A DNA stretch of 64,000 nt from positions 293,501 to 357,500 of the forward strand of contig NZ_JNIX01000007.1 of assembly GCF_000701445.1 (NCBI RefSeq), given 5' to 3'. Numbering within the stretch: the first letter of the stretch is position 1; each line of letters opens with the position of its first letter. Origin of the DNA: Brevundimonas bacteroides DSM 4726 (GTDB lineage Bacteria; Pseudomonadota; Alphaproteobacteria; Caulobacterales; Caulobacteraceae). The notes below the pieces were generated by a model. That model saw nothing but the letters and a program-made list of their open reading frames with translations. It was not told where the DNA came from and searched no databases. Shown one piece after another: positions 55,145 through 62,810 of this stretch. The translations under genes and the position numbers were made by a program.

Positions 55145-55870
55145 ATGACCGCCCCGATCGAGCTCTGGTACTGGCCGACGCCCAACGGCTGGAAGGTCTC
55201 CATCGCGCTGGAGGAGATGGGCCTGCCCTATGAGCTGAAGCCGGTGAACATCGGCCGGGGCGAGCAGTTCACGCCGGAGTTTCAAGCCATCAGCCCCAAC
55301 GGCCGCATGCCCGCCATCGTCGATTCGGACGGCCCGGGCGGACAGCCGCTGTCGATCTTCGAGAGCGGGGCGATCCTGCAGTATCTCGGGAACAAGTCGG
55401 GCCGCTTCTATCCGACTGATGTCCGCGCCCGTGCCGAGGTGGATCAATGGCTGTTCTGGCAGGTCGGCGGTCTCGGCCCGATGGCAGGCCAGACGCACCA
55501 CTTCCGCCAGTACGCGCCCGCCCTCATCAAGGACCAGCGCCAGATCGCCTATGGCGTGCGGCGATACACCGACGAGACCAACCGCCTCTACGGCGTGCTG
55601 GATCGGCGCCTGGCGGACCGCGAGTTCTTGGCCGGCGACTACTCCATCGCCGACATGGCCGCCTGGCCCTGGATCCTGCCACAGCCCCAGGGGCAGGAAC
55701 TGGCGGACTTCCCCAATCTGAAGGCCTGGGTCGAGCGCGTTGGTGCGCGTCCGGCGGTGCAGAAAGGCAGGGCGGTCGGCGACGACCTGCGCAGCAATCT
55801 GGCGGCGTCCGGCAAGGCGGCGGAGGAGGCGAGGAAGCTCCTGTTCGGTCAACGCGCGCGGAAATCCTGA
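55145..55870 (+). CDS. Glutathione S-transferase (YfcG/Nu-like)
   Basis: This 241-residue GST has an N-terminal thioredoxin domain (IELWYWPTPNGWKVSIALEE, ISPNGRMPAIVDSDG, FESGAILQYLGNKSGRFYP) and a helical C-terminal domain (YGVLDRRLADREFLAGDYSI then ADMAAWPWILPQ). The TxNxxKxS opening and the SPNGRxPAI site are typical of the Nu class (YfcG, YghU), glutathione-dependent disulfide reductases. AGGAG lies eight bases before the ATG. It stands between the RcnB-like gene (divergent) and the Sel1-like gene. Confidence 0.9.
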   Translation: MTAPIELWYWPTPNGWKVSIALEEMGLPYELKPVNIGRGEQFTPEFQAISPNGRMPAIVDSDGPGGQPLSIFESGAILQYLGNKSGRFYPTDVRARAEVDQWLFWQVGGLGPMAGQTHHFRQYAPALIKDQRQIAYGVRRYTDETNRLYGVLDRRLADREFLAGDYSIADMAAWPWILPQPQGQELADFPNLKAWVERVGARPAVQKGRAVGDDLRSNLAASGKAAEEARKLLFGQRARKS

Positions 55871-55977
55871 ATCAGACGTTTACAGTGTATTTCGCAGTCC
55901 TGAATCTCCTGCGGAGTATTCATTTCGCTTTTACTGAAAAGAGTTTGGCGGCCGCACCGCTGTTAACTTTAACTTCA
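55869..55977 (+). promoter_or_regulatory. AT-rich region with two GANTC sites, a CtrA-like box and a promoter-like pair
   Basis: GAATC occurs at 55869-55873 and 55902-55906 (CcrM methylation sites). TTAA-N7-TTCA at 55963-55977 is one mismatch from the CtrA consensus TTAA-N7-TTAA. TTGGCG (55945-55950) and TTTAAC (55968-55973) are separated by 17 bases. This is the only plausible promoter for the Sel1-like gene at 56047, and the motifs suggest cell-cycle control. Confidence 0.4.
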
Positions 55978-56046
55978 AACCGGCGGTATTTGATCGCGTG
56001 TCAGAGAGGCGGACCAGAAGGGTCGGCCATCGCAAAGGATACGACG

Positions 56047-56358
56047 ATGAACGCGCACGAAACCGCGCCGGAAGCGATCAACGAAGTCGAGGCCGCGCCG
56101 CTGCCTCTGCCCACGCCCGACATGGACGGCGACGCCCTGTTCCGACTGGGGATGATGTATTCCTCGGGCTCGGGCGGCTGCCCGATGGACCGGGTCTCGG
56201 CCCACATGATCTTCAACCTGGCGGCCATGAAGGGCTCGATCGAAGCCCGGGTCTATCGCCGCGAGATGTCCGAGGAGATGGAACGCGACGAAATCGCCGA
56301 GGCCCAGCGCGCCGCGCGTCGCTACATCGACGCGGGCGTGGTCAAGCTGGCGGCGTAA
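56047..56358 (+). CDS. Sel1-repeat-like protein, small
   Basis: This 103-residue protein has one or two Sel1/TPR-like helical pairs (GDALFRLGMMYSSGSGGCPM then DRVSAHMIFNLAAMKGSIEA). The pattern 'LGxxYxxGxG...D...A...LAA..G...A' is Sel1. The N-terminus is acidic and Pro-rich. No signal peptide is seen, so it is probably cytoplasmic, where single-unit Sel1 proteins act as adaptors. It is preceded by an AT-rich promoter region with CcrM/CtrA-like sites. Confidence 0.75.
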   Translation: MNAHETAPEAINEVEAAPLPLPTPDMDGDALFRLGMMYSSGSGGCPMDRVSAHMIFNLAAMKGSIEARVYRREMSEEMERDEIAEAQRAARRYIDAGVVKLAA

Positions 56359-56461
56359 TCCAGGCCGCGAGCCGCGCTCAAGCAGCGAGACTACCGTAGG
56401 CGAGCTTAGCGCTCCAAACCGGGCTCAAGTACCGAGCGACCGCGTCGCGAGCGGTAGCCCA

Positions 56462-57184
56462 TTAAAATGACTGATACTGCCCGTTGATCGAGTAGTTGAA
56501 CCCGATCGGCAGGGCGTTGCGGATCTGGGTAAAGAAGTTGGCCAACTCGCCCAGGGTCGAGCGTGGCACATAGAGGATGTCTCCGCGGCGCAGCGCGACG
56601 ACCTCGCCGCGGCGGGGCCTCAGGTCAACGACCCGCATCATGCGAACGCCACCCGGCCCGCGCCGGATCAGCGCCACCTCCTGCGGCTTGGCGGTGGCCA
56701 GGAAATCGCCGGCCTGGACCACCGCCTGATATGCGTCGAGGTCGCCGTTCAGGGCGATGACGCCGGGCGTGCGAACCTCGCCGGCCACCCAGACCTGGAT
56801 CGGTCCAGCCTGCTTCAGCGTGATCTCCACCACCGGCCGCACCAGCTGCGAGGCGTAGGCCTCGCTCAGCGTGTATTCCAGCTCCGCCAGCGTCCGGTCC
56901 GCCGCCATGGCCTGGCCGATCAGGGGCAGGGCGATGCGGCCATCCGGGCCGACCCTCAGCGACCGGTTCAGCTCCGTCGCCGTCGGCAGGGCGACGTCGA
57001 TCTCGTCGCCGGGATAGAGAACGTACTCCGGCTCGGCGTCGGTCCAGTCGGCGAAGGCGATGTCGGAAAAGCCGCCCCGCTGCACCCGGTTGGTCGGTCG
57101 GCTCTGGCCCGAGGCGCACGCGCTGGTCGAGGCCGCGACGGCCGCGCCCAGAACACCCCACAGAATCCGCCGCCGATCCATCAT
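56462..57184 (-). CDS. hfsD: Polysaccharide export lipoprotein, Wza/HfsD-like
   Basis: This 240-residue protein has a signal sequence (MMDRRRILWGVLGAAVAAST then SAC, lipobox-like SAC) and the Poly_export domain (YVLYPGDEIDVALPTATELN then RSLRVGPDGRIALPLIGQAM). SLBB-like beta domains follow (PIQVWVAGEVRTPGVIALNG and LRRGDILYVPRST). It would form the outer-membrane or periplasmic export channel for the polymer made by the adjacent genes. Beside a Wzc-like gene, a flippase and a PssY-type transferase in a Caulobacterales genome, it fits HfsD of the holdfast system. It is divergent from hfsA. Confidence 0.85.
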   Translation of the reverse strand: MMDRRRILWGVLGAAVAASTSACASGQSRPTNRVQRGGFSDIAFADWTDAEPEYVLYPGDEIDVALPTATELNRSLRVGPDGRIALPLIGQAMAADRTLAELEYTLSEAYASQLVRPVVEITLKQAGPIQVWVAGEVRTPGVIALNGDLDAYQAVVQAGDFLATAKPQEVALIRRGPGGVRMMRVVDLRPRRGEVVALRRGDILYVPRSTLGELANFFTQIRNALPIGFNYSINGQYQSF

Positions 57185-57208
57185 GAGCGCGAGGCTCGCC
57201 GAACATGG

Positions 57209-57223
57209 GTAATCAGTGGTTAA
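57209..57223. promoter_or_regulatory. CtrA-like box between hfsD and hfsA
   Basis: GTAA-N7-TTAA is one mismatch from the CtrA consensus TTAA-N7-TTAA; read on the minus strand it begins TTAACCA, as many CtrA half-sites do. It lies 25 bases before hfsD and 56 before hfsA, where it could regulate both divergent genes. Confidence 0.4.
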
Positions 57224-57278
57224 CGCCGACCGGCGAAGGATCGGGGACGTTCACGATTCCCCGGAACTCCGTCCGCCC

Positions 57279-58739
57279 ATGCGTTCCACGGCCACAGCCT
57301 ATGTCTCGGCCCGCCCTCGATACGGGTTCGGCGATGTCGTCGGCCTGCTGTTCCGCGAGCTGTGGGTTATGGTGCTGGTGTTCCTGGTTGTTCTGTCCAT
57401 CGGTGCCGCGGCTGTCCTGACGCTGAAGAAGACCTACACCGCCGGGGCCAGCCTGTTCGTCGGCGCGGGCCAGGAATACGTCTATCAACCCCGCGTGGGC
57501 GGGATGACAGACCGCCAGTCCACGCCTCCGGCACCCGGCGAGGTCGCCCAGACCGAGGCCAACATCATCGGCAGCCGCGAGGTGAAGCTGAGGGCCGTGC
57601 GCGCGCTCGGTCTGCCCTTCTTCCAGAAGCCCGGCCGCGTCTCGACCGATCCGGTCGAGAAGCAGGAAGGCGACGCCATCAAGTTCATCAATGACGGCCT
57701 GTCGATCTCCACCACGCCGCAGGGCTCGACCATCGGTCTGGGCTTTGAGAGCGACAGCGCCGAGAAGTCGGCGCGGGTGCTGAACGCCATCATCGACCAG
57801 TACCTGATCTATCGCCGCGAGGTGTTCCAGGACCGCTCCACCTCCGCCATCGCCAGCCAGCGCCGGGCCTTCGAGGACGAGCTGGCCGATGTGGACCGGG
57901 CCTATGAGACCTTCCTGTCGTCCAACGAGATCGGGGATTTCGCCGCGACCAAGACGGCGCTCGCTGCCGTCTACCAATCGACCCTGACAGAGAAGCTGTC
58001 GGTCGAGAACCAGTTGAACCAGGCCGCCCGGCGGCTGGTCACCATCGAGGCGCAGCTGGCCCGCGTGCCGGCCGAGATCGCCCTGCAGCAGGACCTGAAC
58101 GTCTCCGCCCAGGACCAGATCCTGACGCTGCGCACCGAGCGCGAACAGCTGCTGGCCCGTTATCAGCCCGACAGCCAGCCGGTTCGCGACATCGAGGCCC
58201 GCATCGCCCAGCTTCAGGAATATGTCGCCTCGGGCACCACCGTGGGGGCCAAGGAAGTGCGCCTTGGACCGAACCCGATCTGGACTGAGCTGGAGACCAC
58301 CCGCATCACCACCCAGGCCGAGCGCGACAGCCTGACCGCGCGTCTGTCTTCGGTGAACCGCCAGCTGGCAGAGATACTCGACCGCCAGGCCCGCATGACG
58401 CGTCAGGAGTCCGAGAACGCGACGCTGGCGTCCAACCGCGACGTGCTGACCGCCTCAATCCGCGAGTTCCAGCAGCGCGAGACCCAAAGCCGCGCCGACA
58501 ACGGCCTGGTTCGCGCGGGCGCCGACAATGTGCGGGTCATCGAACGCGCCGCCGCCCCCACGCGCGGGACCAGCCTGAAGGCGCCCCTGCTGGCGCTGGT
58601 GATCCTGTTCGCGGGCTTCACCGCCCTGTGCGTCGGCCTGTTGCGGGTGTTCACGCGGCGGGGGCTGTCGACGCCGGGGATGGTCGGACGGACGCTGGAG
58701 ATGCCGGTGCTCGCCGTCGCGCCGGTCAAGGCCGGATGA
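57279..58739 (+). CDS. hfsA: Polysaccharide co-polymerase, Wzc/HfsA-like
   Basis: This 486-residue protein has two membrane helices (ELWVMVLVFLVVLSIGAAAV near residue 30 and KAPLLALVILFAGFTALCVG near 430) around a long periplasmic coiled-coil domain. The region between contains the Wzz signature DPVEKQEGDAIKFINDGLSI and helices such as QILTLRTEREQLLARYQPDS. It has no C-terminal kinase domain; the ATPase partner is the separate hfsB gene. It controls polymer length and export with HfsD. I chose ATG 57279, which gives the usual 20-residue cytoplasmic lead; GTG 57216 would overlap the CtrA-like box. Confidence 0.85.
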   Translation: MRSTATAYVSARPRYGFGDVVGLLFRELWVMVLVFLVVLSIGAAAVLTLKKTYTAGASLFVGAGQEYVYQPRVGGMTDRQSTPPAPGEVAQTEANIIGSREVKLRAVRALGLPFFQKPGRVSTDPVEKQEGDAIKFINDGLSISTTPQGSTIGLGFESDSAEKSARVLNAIIDQYLIYRREVFQDRSTSAIASQRRAFEDELADVDRAYETFLSSNEIGDFAATKTALAAVYQSTLTEKLSVENQLNQAARRLVTIEAQLARVPAEIALQQDLNVSAQDQILTLRTEREQLLARYQPDSQPVRDIEARIAQLQEYVASGTTVGAKEVRLGPNPIWTELETTRITTQAERDSLTARLSSVNRQLAEILDRQARMTRQESENATLASNRDVLTASIREFQQRETQSRADNGLVRAGADNVRVIERAAAPTRGTSLKAPLLALVILFAGFTALCVGLLRVFTRRGLSTPGMVGRTLEMPVLAVAPVKAG

Positions 58740-58781
58740 CATGCTAGCCTTGGCCGGTTCAGTCAGCGCGTAACCGATTCG

Positions 58782-59483
58782 ATGGTCGACCTCACGAGCG
58801 AAATGGCCGGCCTCTGGGCGGCTCTGGGACCGGCCCCCGCCCATCGCGGACGGGTCGTCCAGATCGCCTGCGCCACGACGGGGGAGGGAGCCTCCACCGT
58901 CGCGCGCGAGTTCGCCCGGCTGGCGGCTGTGCGGGCCAGAAAGCCCGTCTGGCTGATCGACGCCGACCTGGCCCAGCCCGGCCAGCAGGAGGCCGTCGCT
59001 GCGGACTTCGACCGTTTCGGCCGCCTGGGAGCGCCCGCCGCGTCCTCTCCGAACGGATCGAGCTTCTTCGCCGTCAGCCCGCCGGTGATCGGTCGTGACC
59101 GCAAGCCGGTGGCCCACGCCCGGCTGATGACCGCGCGGCCGTGCCTGGGCGGCCGTCTGTGGATCACCCGCTTTCGCGCTGAGCTCCTGCGCTCCGGTCA
59201 GCGAGCTGAGCCACTGGCCGATCCCCGTTACTGGGACGCGATGAGGAAGTTCGCCGACACGGTGGTCATCGATGCGCCTGCCGCCGATCGGTCGGACACC
59301 GCGATCACGCTCGCCCCGTTCGTCGATGCGACGGTGCTGGTGGTGGCGACCGAGGCGACCTCGGCGGTCGAGCCGGTGATTCTGAGGGACGAGATCGAGG
59401 CCGTGGGCGGCCGAATCGCGGGTGTGGTCGTGAACCGCTCGACCTACGCCCCGCCGCCGTTCCTCAGGCGGCTGACGGGCTGA
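58782..59483 (+). CDS. hfsB: HfsB-like ATPase partner with degenerate Walker A
   Basis: This 233-residue protein matches the BY-kinase/MinD-like ATPase fold: ACATTGEGASTVAREFARLA, VWLIDADLAQPGQQEAVA (Walker A'), TVVIDAPAADRSDTAITL (Walker B) and a late ATEATSAVEPVILRDEIE. The phosphate loop reads GEGAST where an active BY-kinase has GEGKST, so the invariant lysine is missing. There is no tyrosine cluster at the C-terminus. It is therefore probably a non-catalytic or weak partner of HfsA. The stop overlaps the convergent glycosyltransferase by 20 bases. Confidence 0.8.
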   Translation: MVDLTSEMAGLWAALGPAPAHRGRVVQIACATTGEGASTVAREFARLAAVRARKPVWLIDADLAQPGQQEAVAADFDRFGRLGAPAASSPNGSSFFAVSPPVIGRDRKPVAHARLMTARPCLGGRLWITRFRAELLRSGQRAEPLADPRYWDAMRKFADTVVIDAPAADRSDTAITLAPFVDATVLVVATEATSAVEPVILRDEIEAVGGRIAGVVVNRSTYAPPPFLRRLTG

Positions 59484-60414
59484 CGGCGTCCAGGCGGCGC
59501 AGTTCACGGGCACCATAGAGCTGCGGCTCGAAGCCTCTCATCCAGAAGACTTTTCCTAATCCGCGCGCTGTGCGGTCCATCATGTCCGCTCGGCGGGGGT
59601 GTGCGACGAGTGTCAGGCCTAGGGAGGCCGCGCCCCACACGACCGTCTGAGCCGCGCCTATCAGCATCCAGCGCATCACGCTCGGCCAGTCCCGCGCCTT
59701 GGCGGCGGTCTGGCTCGGTCCCTGGCCGTAGGCGAAGGCGCGCGCCAGGGCGTAGCCCATCGTCGCCCGATGCGGTGGCGCGAACTCCTCCACCCAGGCG
59801 TCGTGCGCCCAGCCGAACCGGCCGCCCCGCGCCTCAAGCGCCGCGAACAAGGCGTCGTCTTCGCCCCCGGTCTGGTCCGCCGAGGTGTCGAAAGGCGCGG
59901 AGCCGGGCAGGGCCGTCGCGCGCACCATCAGGGAGTTTCCACAGCCGTATCCATCATCGATCAGCTGTGTGGACACCGGGCCCTCGCGTCCGAAAAAGTG
60001 CTGCAGATAGGCCGCCGCCCAGCCGGTCTCGTCCGGGATGCGTCCGACGATGGGGCCGAAGACAGCGTCGGCGCCCGTGGCCTCCCGGGCTCTCAGCAGC
60101 GCGGCAAGCCAGCCGCGCGAGGCGGCTTCGTCGTCGTCGAGGAAGGCGATCAGGGGGGCGTCCGTCTCGGCAAGACCCGCGTTCCGCGCCGTAGCCACGC
60201 CGGGGCGGGGTTCGTGGCGATAGGCGAGGGCGAAGGGGCACTCCGCTCGCACGGCGTCCACGGTCGCCCGGGCCGTGCCGGCCGGGTCGTTGTCGACCAC
60301 GACCACGCTGACCGGTCGCCCGTTCAGGCCCTCCTGAGCGAACACGGACCGCAACGCCCGCCCCAGACTCTCGGGCCGCCGCATCGTCGGGATCAGGACG
60401 CAGACCGGCTGCAT
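59464..60414 (-). CDS. Family 2 glycosyltransferase (terminal gene of hfs operon)
   Basis: This 316-residue GT-A enzyme has an N-terminal nucleotide-binding core CVLIPTMRRPESLGRALRSV. Its DxD-like motif is in LIAFLDDDEAASRGWLAALL, and GGEDDALFAALEARGGRFGW is the ED catalytic-base motif. Two hydrophobic helices follow (ALARAFAYGQG and MLIGAAQTVVWGAASLGL). It probably adds a sugar to the lipid-linked repeat. Its start overlaps the stop of the preceding glycosyltransferase by one base (TGATG-type coupling). Its 3' end overlaps hfsB by 20 bases, tail to tail. Confidence 0.85.
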   Translation of the reverse strand: MQPVCVLIPTMRRPESLGRALRSVFAQEGLNGRPVSVVVVDNDPAGTARATVDAVRAECPFALAYRHEPRPGVATARNAGLAETDAPLIAFLDDDEAASRGWLAALLRAREATGADAVFGPIVGRIPDETGWAAAYLQHFFGREGPVSTQLIDDGYGCGNSLMVRATALPGSAPFDTSADQTGGEDDALFAALEARGGRFGWAHDAWVEEFAPPHRATMGYALARAFAYGQGPSQTAAKARDWPSVMRWMLIGAAQTVVWGAASLGLTLVAHPRRADMMDRTARGLGKVFWMRGFEPQLYGARELRRLDAVSPSAA

Positions 60415-61349
60415 CACACCGCCTCCGCATAGAGGGCGGCGCGGTAAAGGCGCAGGGAGAAGGCGCGCGCCCGGGTCGGCGCCCAGGCAGCGAGCGCCAC
60501 CTGTTTGATCAGAGGTCGCACCTGTCGCAGCGCCGGCACGCGTTTCAGGGCCTTGGCCACGCGATAGCTGGGATAGGCCCTGACGATGTCTGGATGTCGC
60601 GCCACCACGCGAGCGAAGTTCCCGGCGGACTGCTCGTACTTGCCGGCCAGTTGCTCGACGGTATCCAGTCCCATGTGGGTCGCCGGATTGTCGATGTGCA
60701 GAACCGGCCAACGGCGCGACACCCGCATGGCCCACTCCACGTCCTCCCAGCCCCAGCCGGTGAAGGCGCCGTCGAAAGCCTCCGCCTCGAACACGTCGCG
60801 GCGGACCAGCAGGTTGGAGGTGTAGACATATTTCTCGGGTGCCTTGGCCCGCTCGGTGGCGCCGATGCATTCGCCGTTTGTCGCCATGGCGCGATGCACC
60901 GAGAAGCGCGGCTCGTCCGGCGCCTGGAGGAGCGAGAAGCCGCCGAAGGCCACGGCGGGGGCCTGCTGGCGTACCAGTTCGGCCCAGGTCTGGAGGAAGC
61001 GGTGGTTGTCCGGCCGCATGTCGCTGTCTAGGAACAGGAGCGAACTGCCGCGCGCGGCTCCCGCCAGCCGGTTGCGGCCCTTGGAGCGACCCTCATTGGC
61101 CAGCAGGGTGATGAGGCGGACCGGCAGGACCATCGCCTCGACCAGCGCCGTCAGGCGGTCGGTCAGGGCAGCGTCCCCCGTGCCGTCGTCCATGACGACG
61201 ACCTCGACCGCGCCGTTCAGGGCCTCCGCCTCGCGATCCAGCACGGCCAGCAGCTCTGACGGGTCATCCCGCAGGAAGGGAATCAGCACCGACAGGGCAG
61301 GCCCCGCCTTGGCCCAGCGGCCGTTCTGGATCGTGGGCGAACCGCTCAT
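60414..61349 (-). CDS. Family 2 glycosyltransferase, HfsG-like by position
   Basis: This 311-residue GT2 enzyme has the N-terminal ALSVLIPFLRDDPSELLAVL and the aspartate motifs VVVMDDGTGDAALTDRLTAL and SLLFLDSDMRPDNHRFLQTW. The catalytic-base region reads FDGAFTGWGWEDVEWAMRVS. A C-terminal basic helix follows. In C. crescentus hfsG is a GT2 gene following hfsE and hfsF, which is this position, so it is the better candidate for HfsG, but orthology is unproven. It overlaps hfsF by four bases (ATGA) and is translationally coupled to the next glycosyltransferase. Confidence 0.85.
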   Translation of the reverse strand: MSGSPTIQNGRWAKAGPALSVLIPFLRDDPSELLAVLDREAEALNGAVEVVVMDDGTGDAALTDRLTALVEAMVLPVRLITLLANEGRSKGRNRLAGAARGSSLLFLDSDMRPDNHRFLQTWAELVRQQAPAVAFGGFSLLQAPDEPRFSVHRAMATNGECIGATERAKAPEKYVYTSNLLVRRDVFEAEAFDGAFTGWGWEDVEWAMRVSRRWPVLHIDNPATHMGLDTVEQLAGKYEQSAGNFARVVARHPDIVRAYPSYRVAKALKRVPALRQVRPLIKQVALAAWAPTRARAFSLRLYRAALYAEAV

Positions 61350-62797
61350 GCCGTCGCCCTCCGGTTCAGCCGCGCCCCGATCAGGCGCCCGGCCAGATCG
61401 CGCACCCCAGCTACGTTGAGACCCAGAGCCAGGACGCCATAGACGACAGCGCCCACCGCCGCCTTGGAGAACAGTTCGGCCACCCCACCCCACGCAGGCA
61501 CGAGCAGCACGGCTCCGGTCATGGCGAGGGAAGCTAGGGCGCAGCGACCCAGTGTCTCCCACGGGATGGGCATGGCCACTCCGATCCGACGGCCCATAGC
61601 GATGGAGGCCAGAACGCCGATGCCGAAACTCATAGTCGTGGCGATCGCCGCGCCCATGACGCCCATGGTCGGCGCCAGAGCGAGGTTGAGCAGGACGTTC
61701 GACCCCGCCGGGATACATAGCGTCAGCAGCAGGCGATCGGTTCGTCGGCCCAGAACGAAGCTCTGGCTGAGGTAATAGGACGTGATGCCCGACAGCAGCG
61801 CCGAAGCCGCGATCAGCGGTGTGACCGACGCCGCTACAGTCCGCAGGTCTTCGCCGATCATGACGTCCGCCAGTGGCCGGGCGACCAGCGCCAGGCCCAC
61901 GGCGGCGGGCAAGCCGATCAGGATGAAGGTCGAAGCCTGTTCGCGGGCGGCGGCCATGAAGCCTTCGCGACTGGATCGCTCCCACGCCATGATGAGGGCA
62001 GGGGTGCCTGCCGCGCCAAGCCAGATGAACAGCACGTCGAGCGTCCGGCTCGCGAGGCTGTAACCCGCGTGATAGGCGCCGACGGCGGCGGGCCCCTGGA
62101 ACACCTCCAGCAGGAAACGGTCGGTCGAGGCCATGACCAGCGTCAGGCTCAGTCCCGCCGCAATGGGATAGCCGTAGCGAGCGTAGGACCACAGGCGGTC
62201 ACGATACAGGATGCCGCCCTTCGCTCGCCGGAGCTCGCCCGGCAGCACGAAGGGCAGGGTGAGGAGCGGCGCGAGCAGAAGGCCGATGAAGGGCGACGCC
62301 GAACCCAGTCCCGCGAAGGCCGCCGCCACGCCGAAGCCGAAGCCGCCCAGGCTGACGAAGATGTCCATGGTTGCGGACGTCCTCACCTCTCCGGCGGCCC
62401 GGAACCGCTCCTGCGCCAGCTTGGATAGGCAGCGGATCGGAATGCCGGCGAGCGCAATGCCGATGGTCAGCTTCATGTCGGGGCCGATCGGGGCCAGCCA
62501 AAGCAGCAGCGCCATCAGCGGTAGGACAGCGGCGGTGACGACGGCGGCCGTGCGATAGAGCGTCAGGAAGTGGTCGGCCAGCGACTGGCCCTTCTCGGCG
62601 GCCCAGAAACGCGCCATCGCCGCCTCCAGCCAGCTGAAGGTGGCGACGTGAAACAGGGTCATCACCGAAAAGGCGATGGCGTAGCGGCCGAAGTCCTCGG
62701 GGCTCAGCAGTCGCGTGAAGACGACGATGGAGCCGAAGCCCACCAGCCCCTGGACGATGTTGGCGGGCAGATAGCCCCAGACACCTCGCCAGAACAT
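61346..62797 (-). CDS. hfsF: Lipopolysaccharide/polysaccharide flippase, HfsF-like
   Basis: This 483-residue membrane protein has 12-14 hydrophobic helices of the MOP/Wzx superfamily. It begins FWRGVWGYLPANIVQGLVGF then GSIVVFTRLLSPEDFGRYAI and has YPIAAGLSLTLVMASTDRFL and ATTMSFGIGVLASIAMGRRI later. It would translocate the undecaprenyl-linked repeat unit across the inner membrane. ATG 62797 follows GGGAG with suitable spacing, 13 bases after hfsE. It overlaps the next glycosyltransferase by four bases. Confidence 0.88.
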   Translation of the reverse strand: MFWRGVWGYLPANIVQGLVGFGSIVVFTRLLSPEDFGRYAIAFSVMTLFHVATFSWLEAAMARFWAAEKGQSLADHFLTLYRTAAVVTAAVLPLMALLLWLAPIGPDMKLTIGIALAGIPIRCLSKLAQERFRAAGEVRTSATMDIFVSLGGFGFGVAAAFAGLGSASPFIGLLLAPLLTLPFVLPGELRRAKGGILYRDRLWSYARYGYPIAAGLSLTLVMASTDRFLLEVFQGPAAVGAYHAGYSLASRTLDVLFIWLGAAGTPALIMAWERSSREGFMAAAREQASTFILIGLPAAVGLALVARPLADVMIGEDLRTVAASVTPLIAASALLSGITSYYLSQSFVLGRRTDRLLLTLCIPAGSNVLLNLALAPTMGVMGAAIATTMSFGIGVLASIAMGRRIGVAMPIPWETLGRCALASLAMTGAVLLVPAWGGVAELFSKAAVGAVVYGVLALGLNVAGVRDLAGRLIGARLNRRATA

Positions 62798-62810
62798 CAG
62801 GGCGCTCCCG

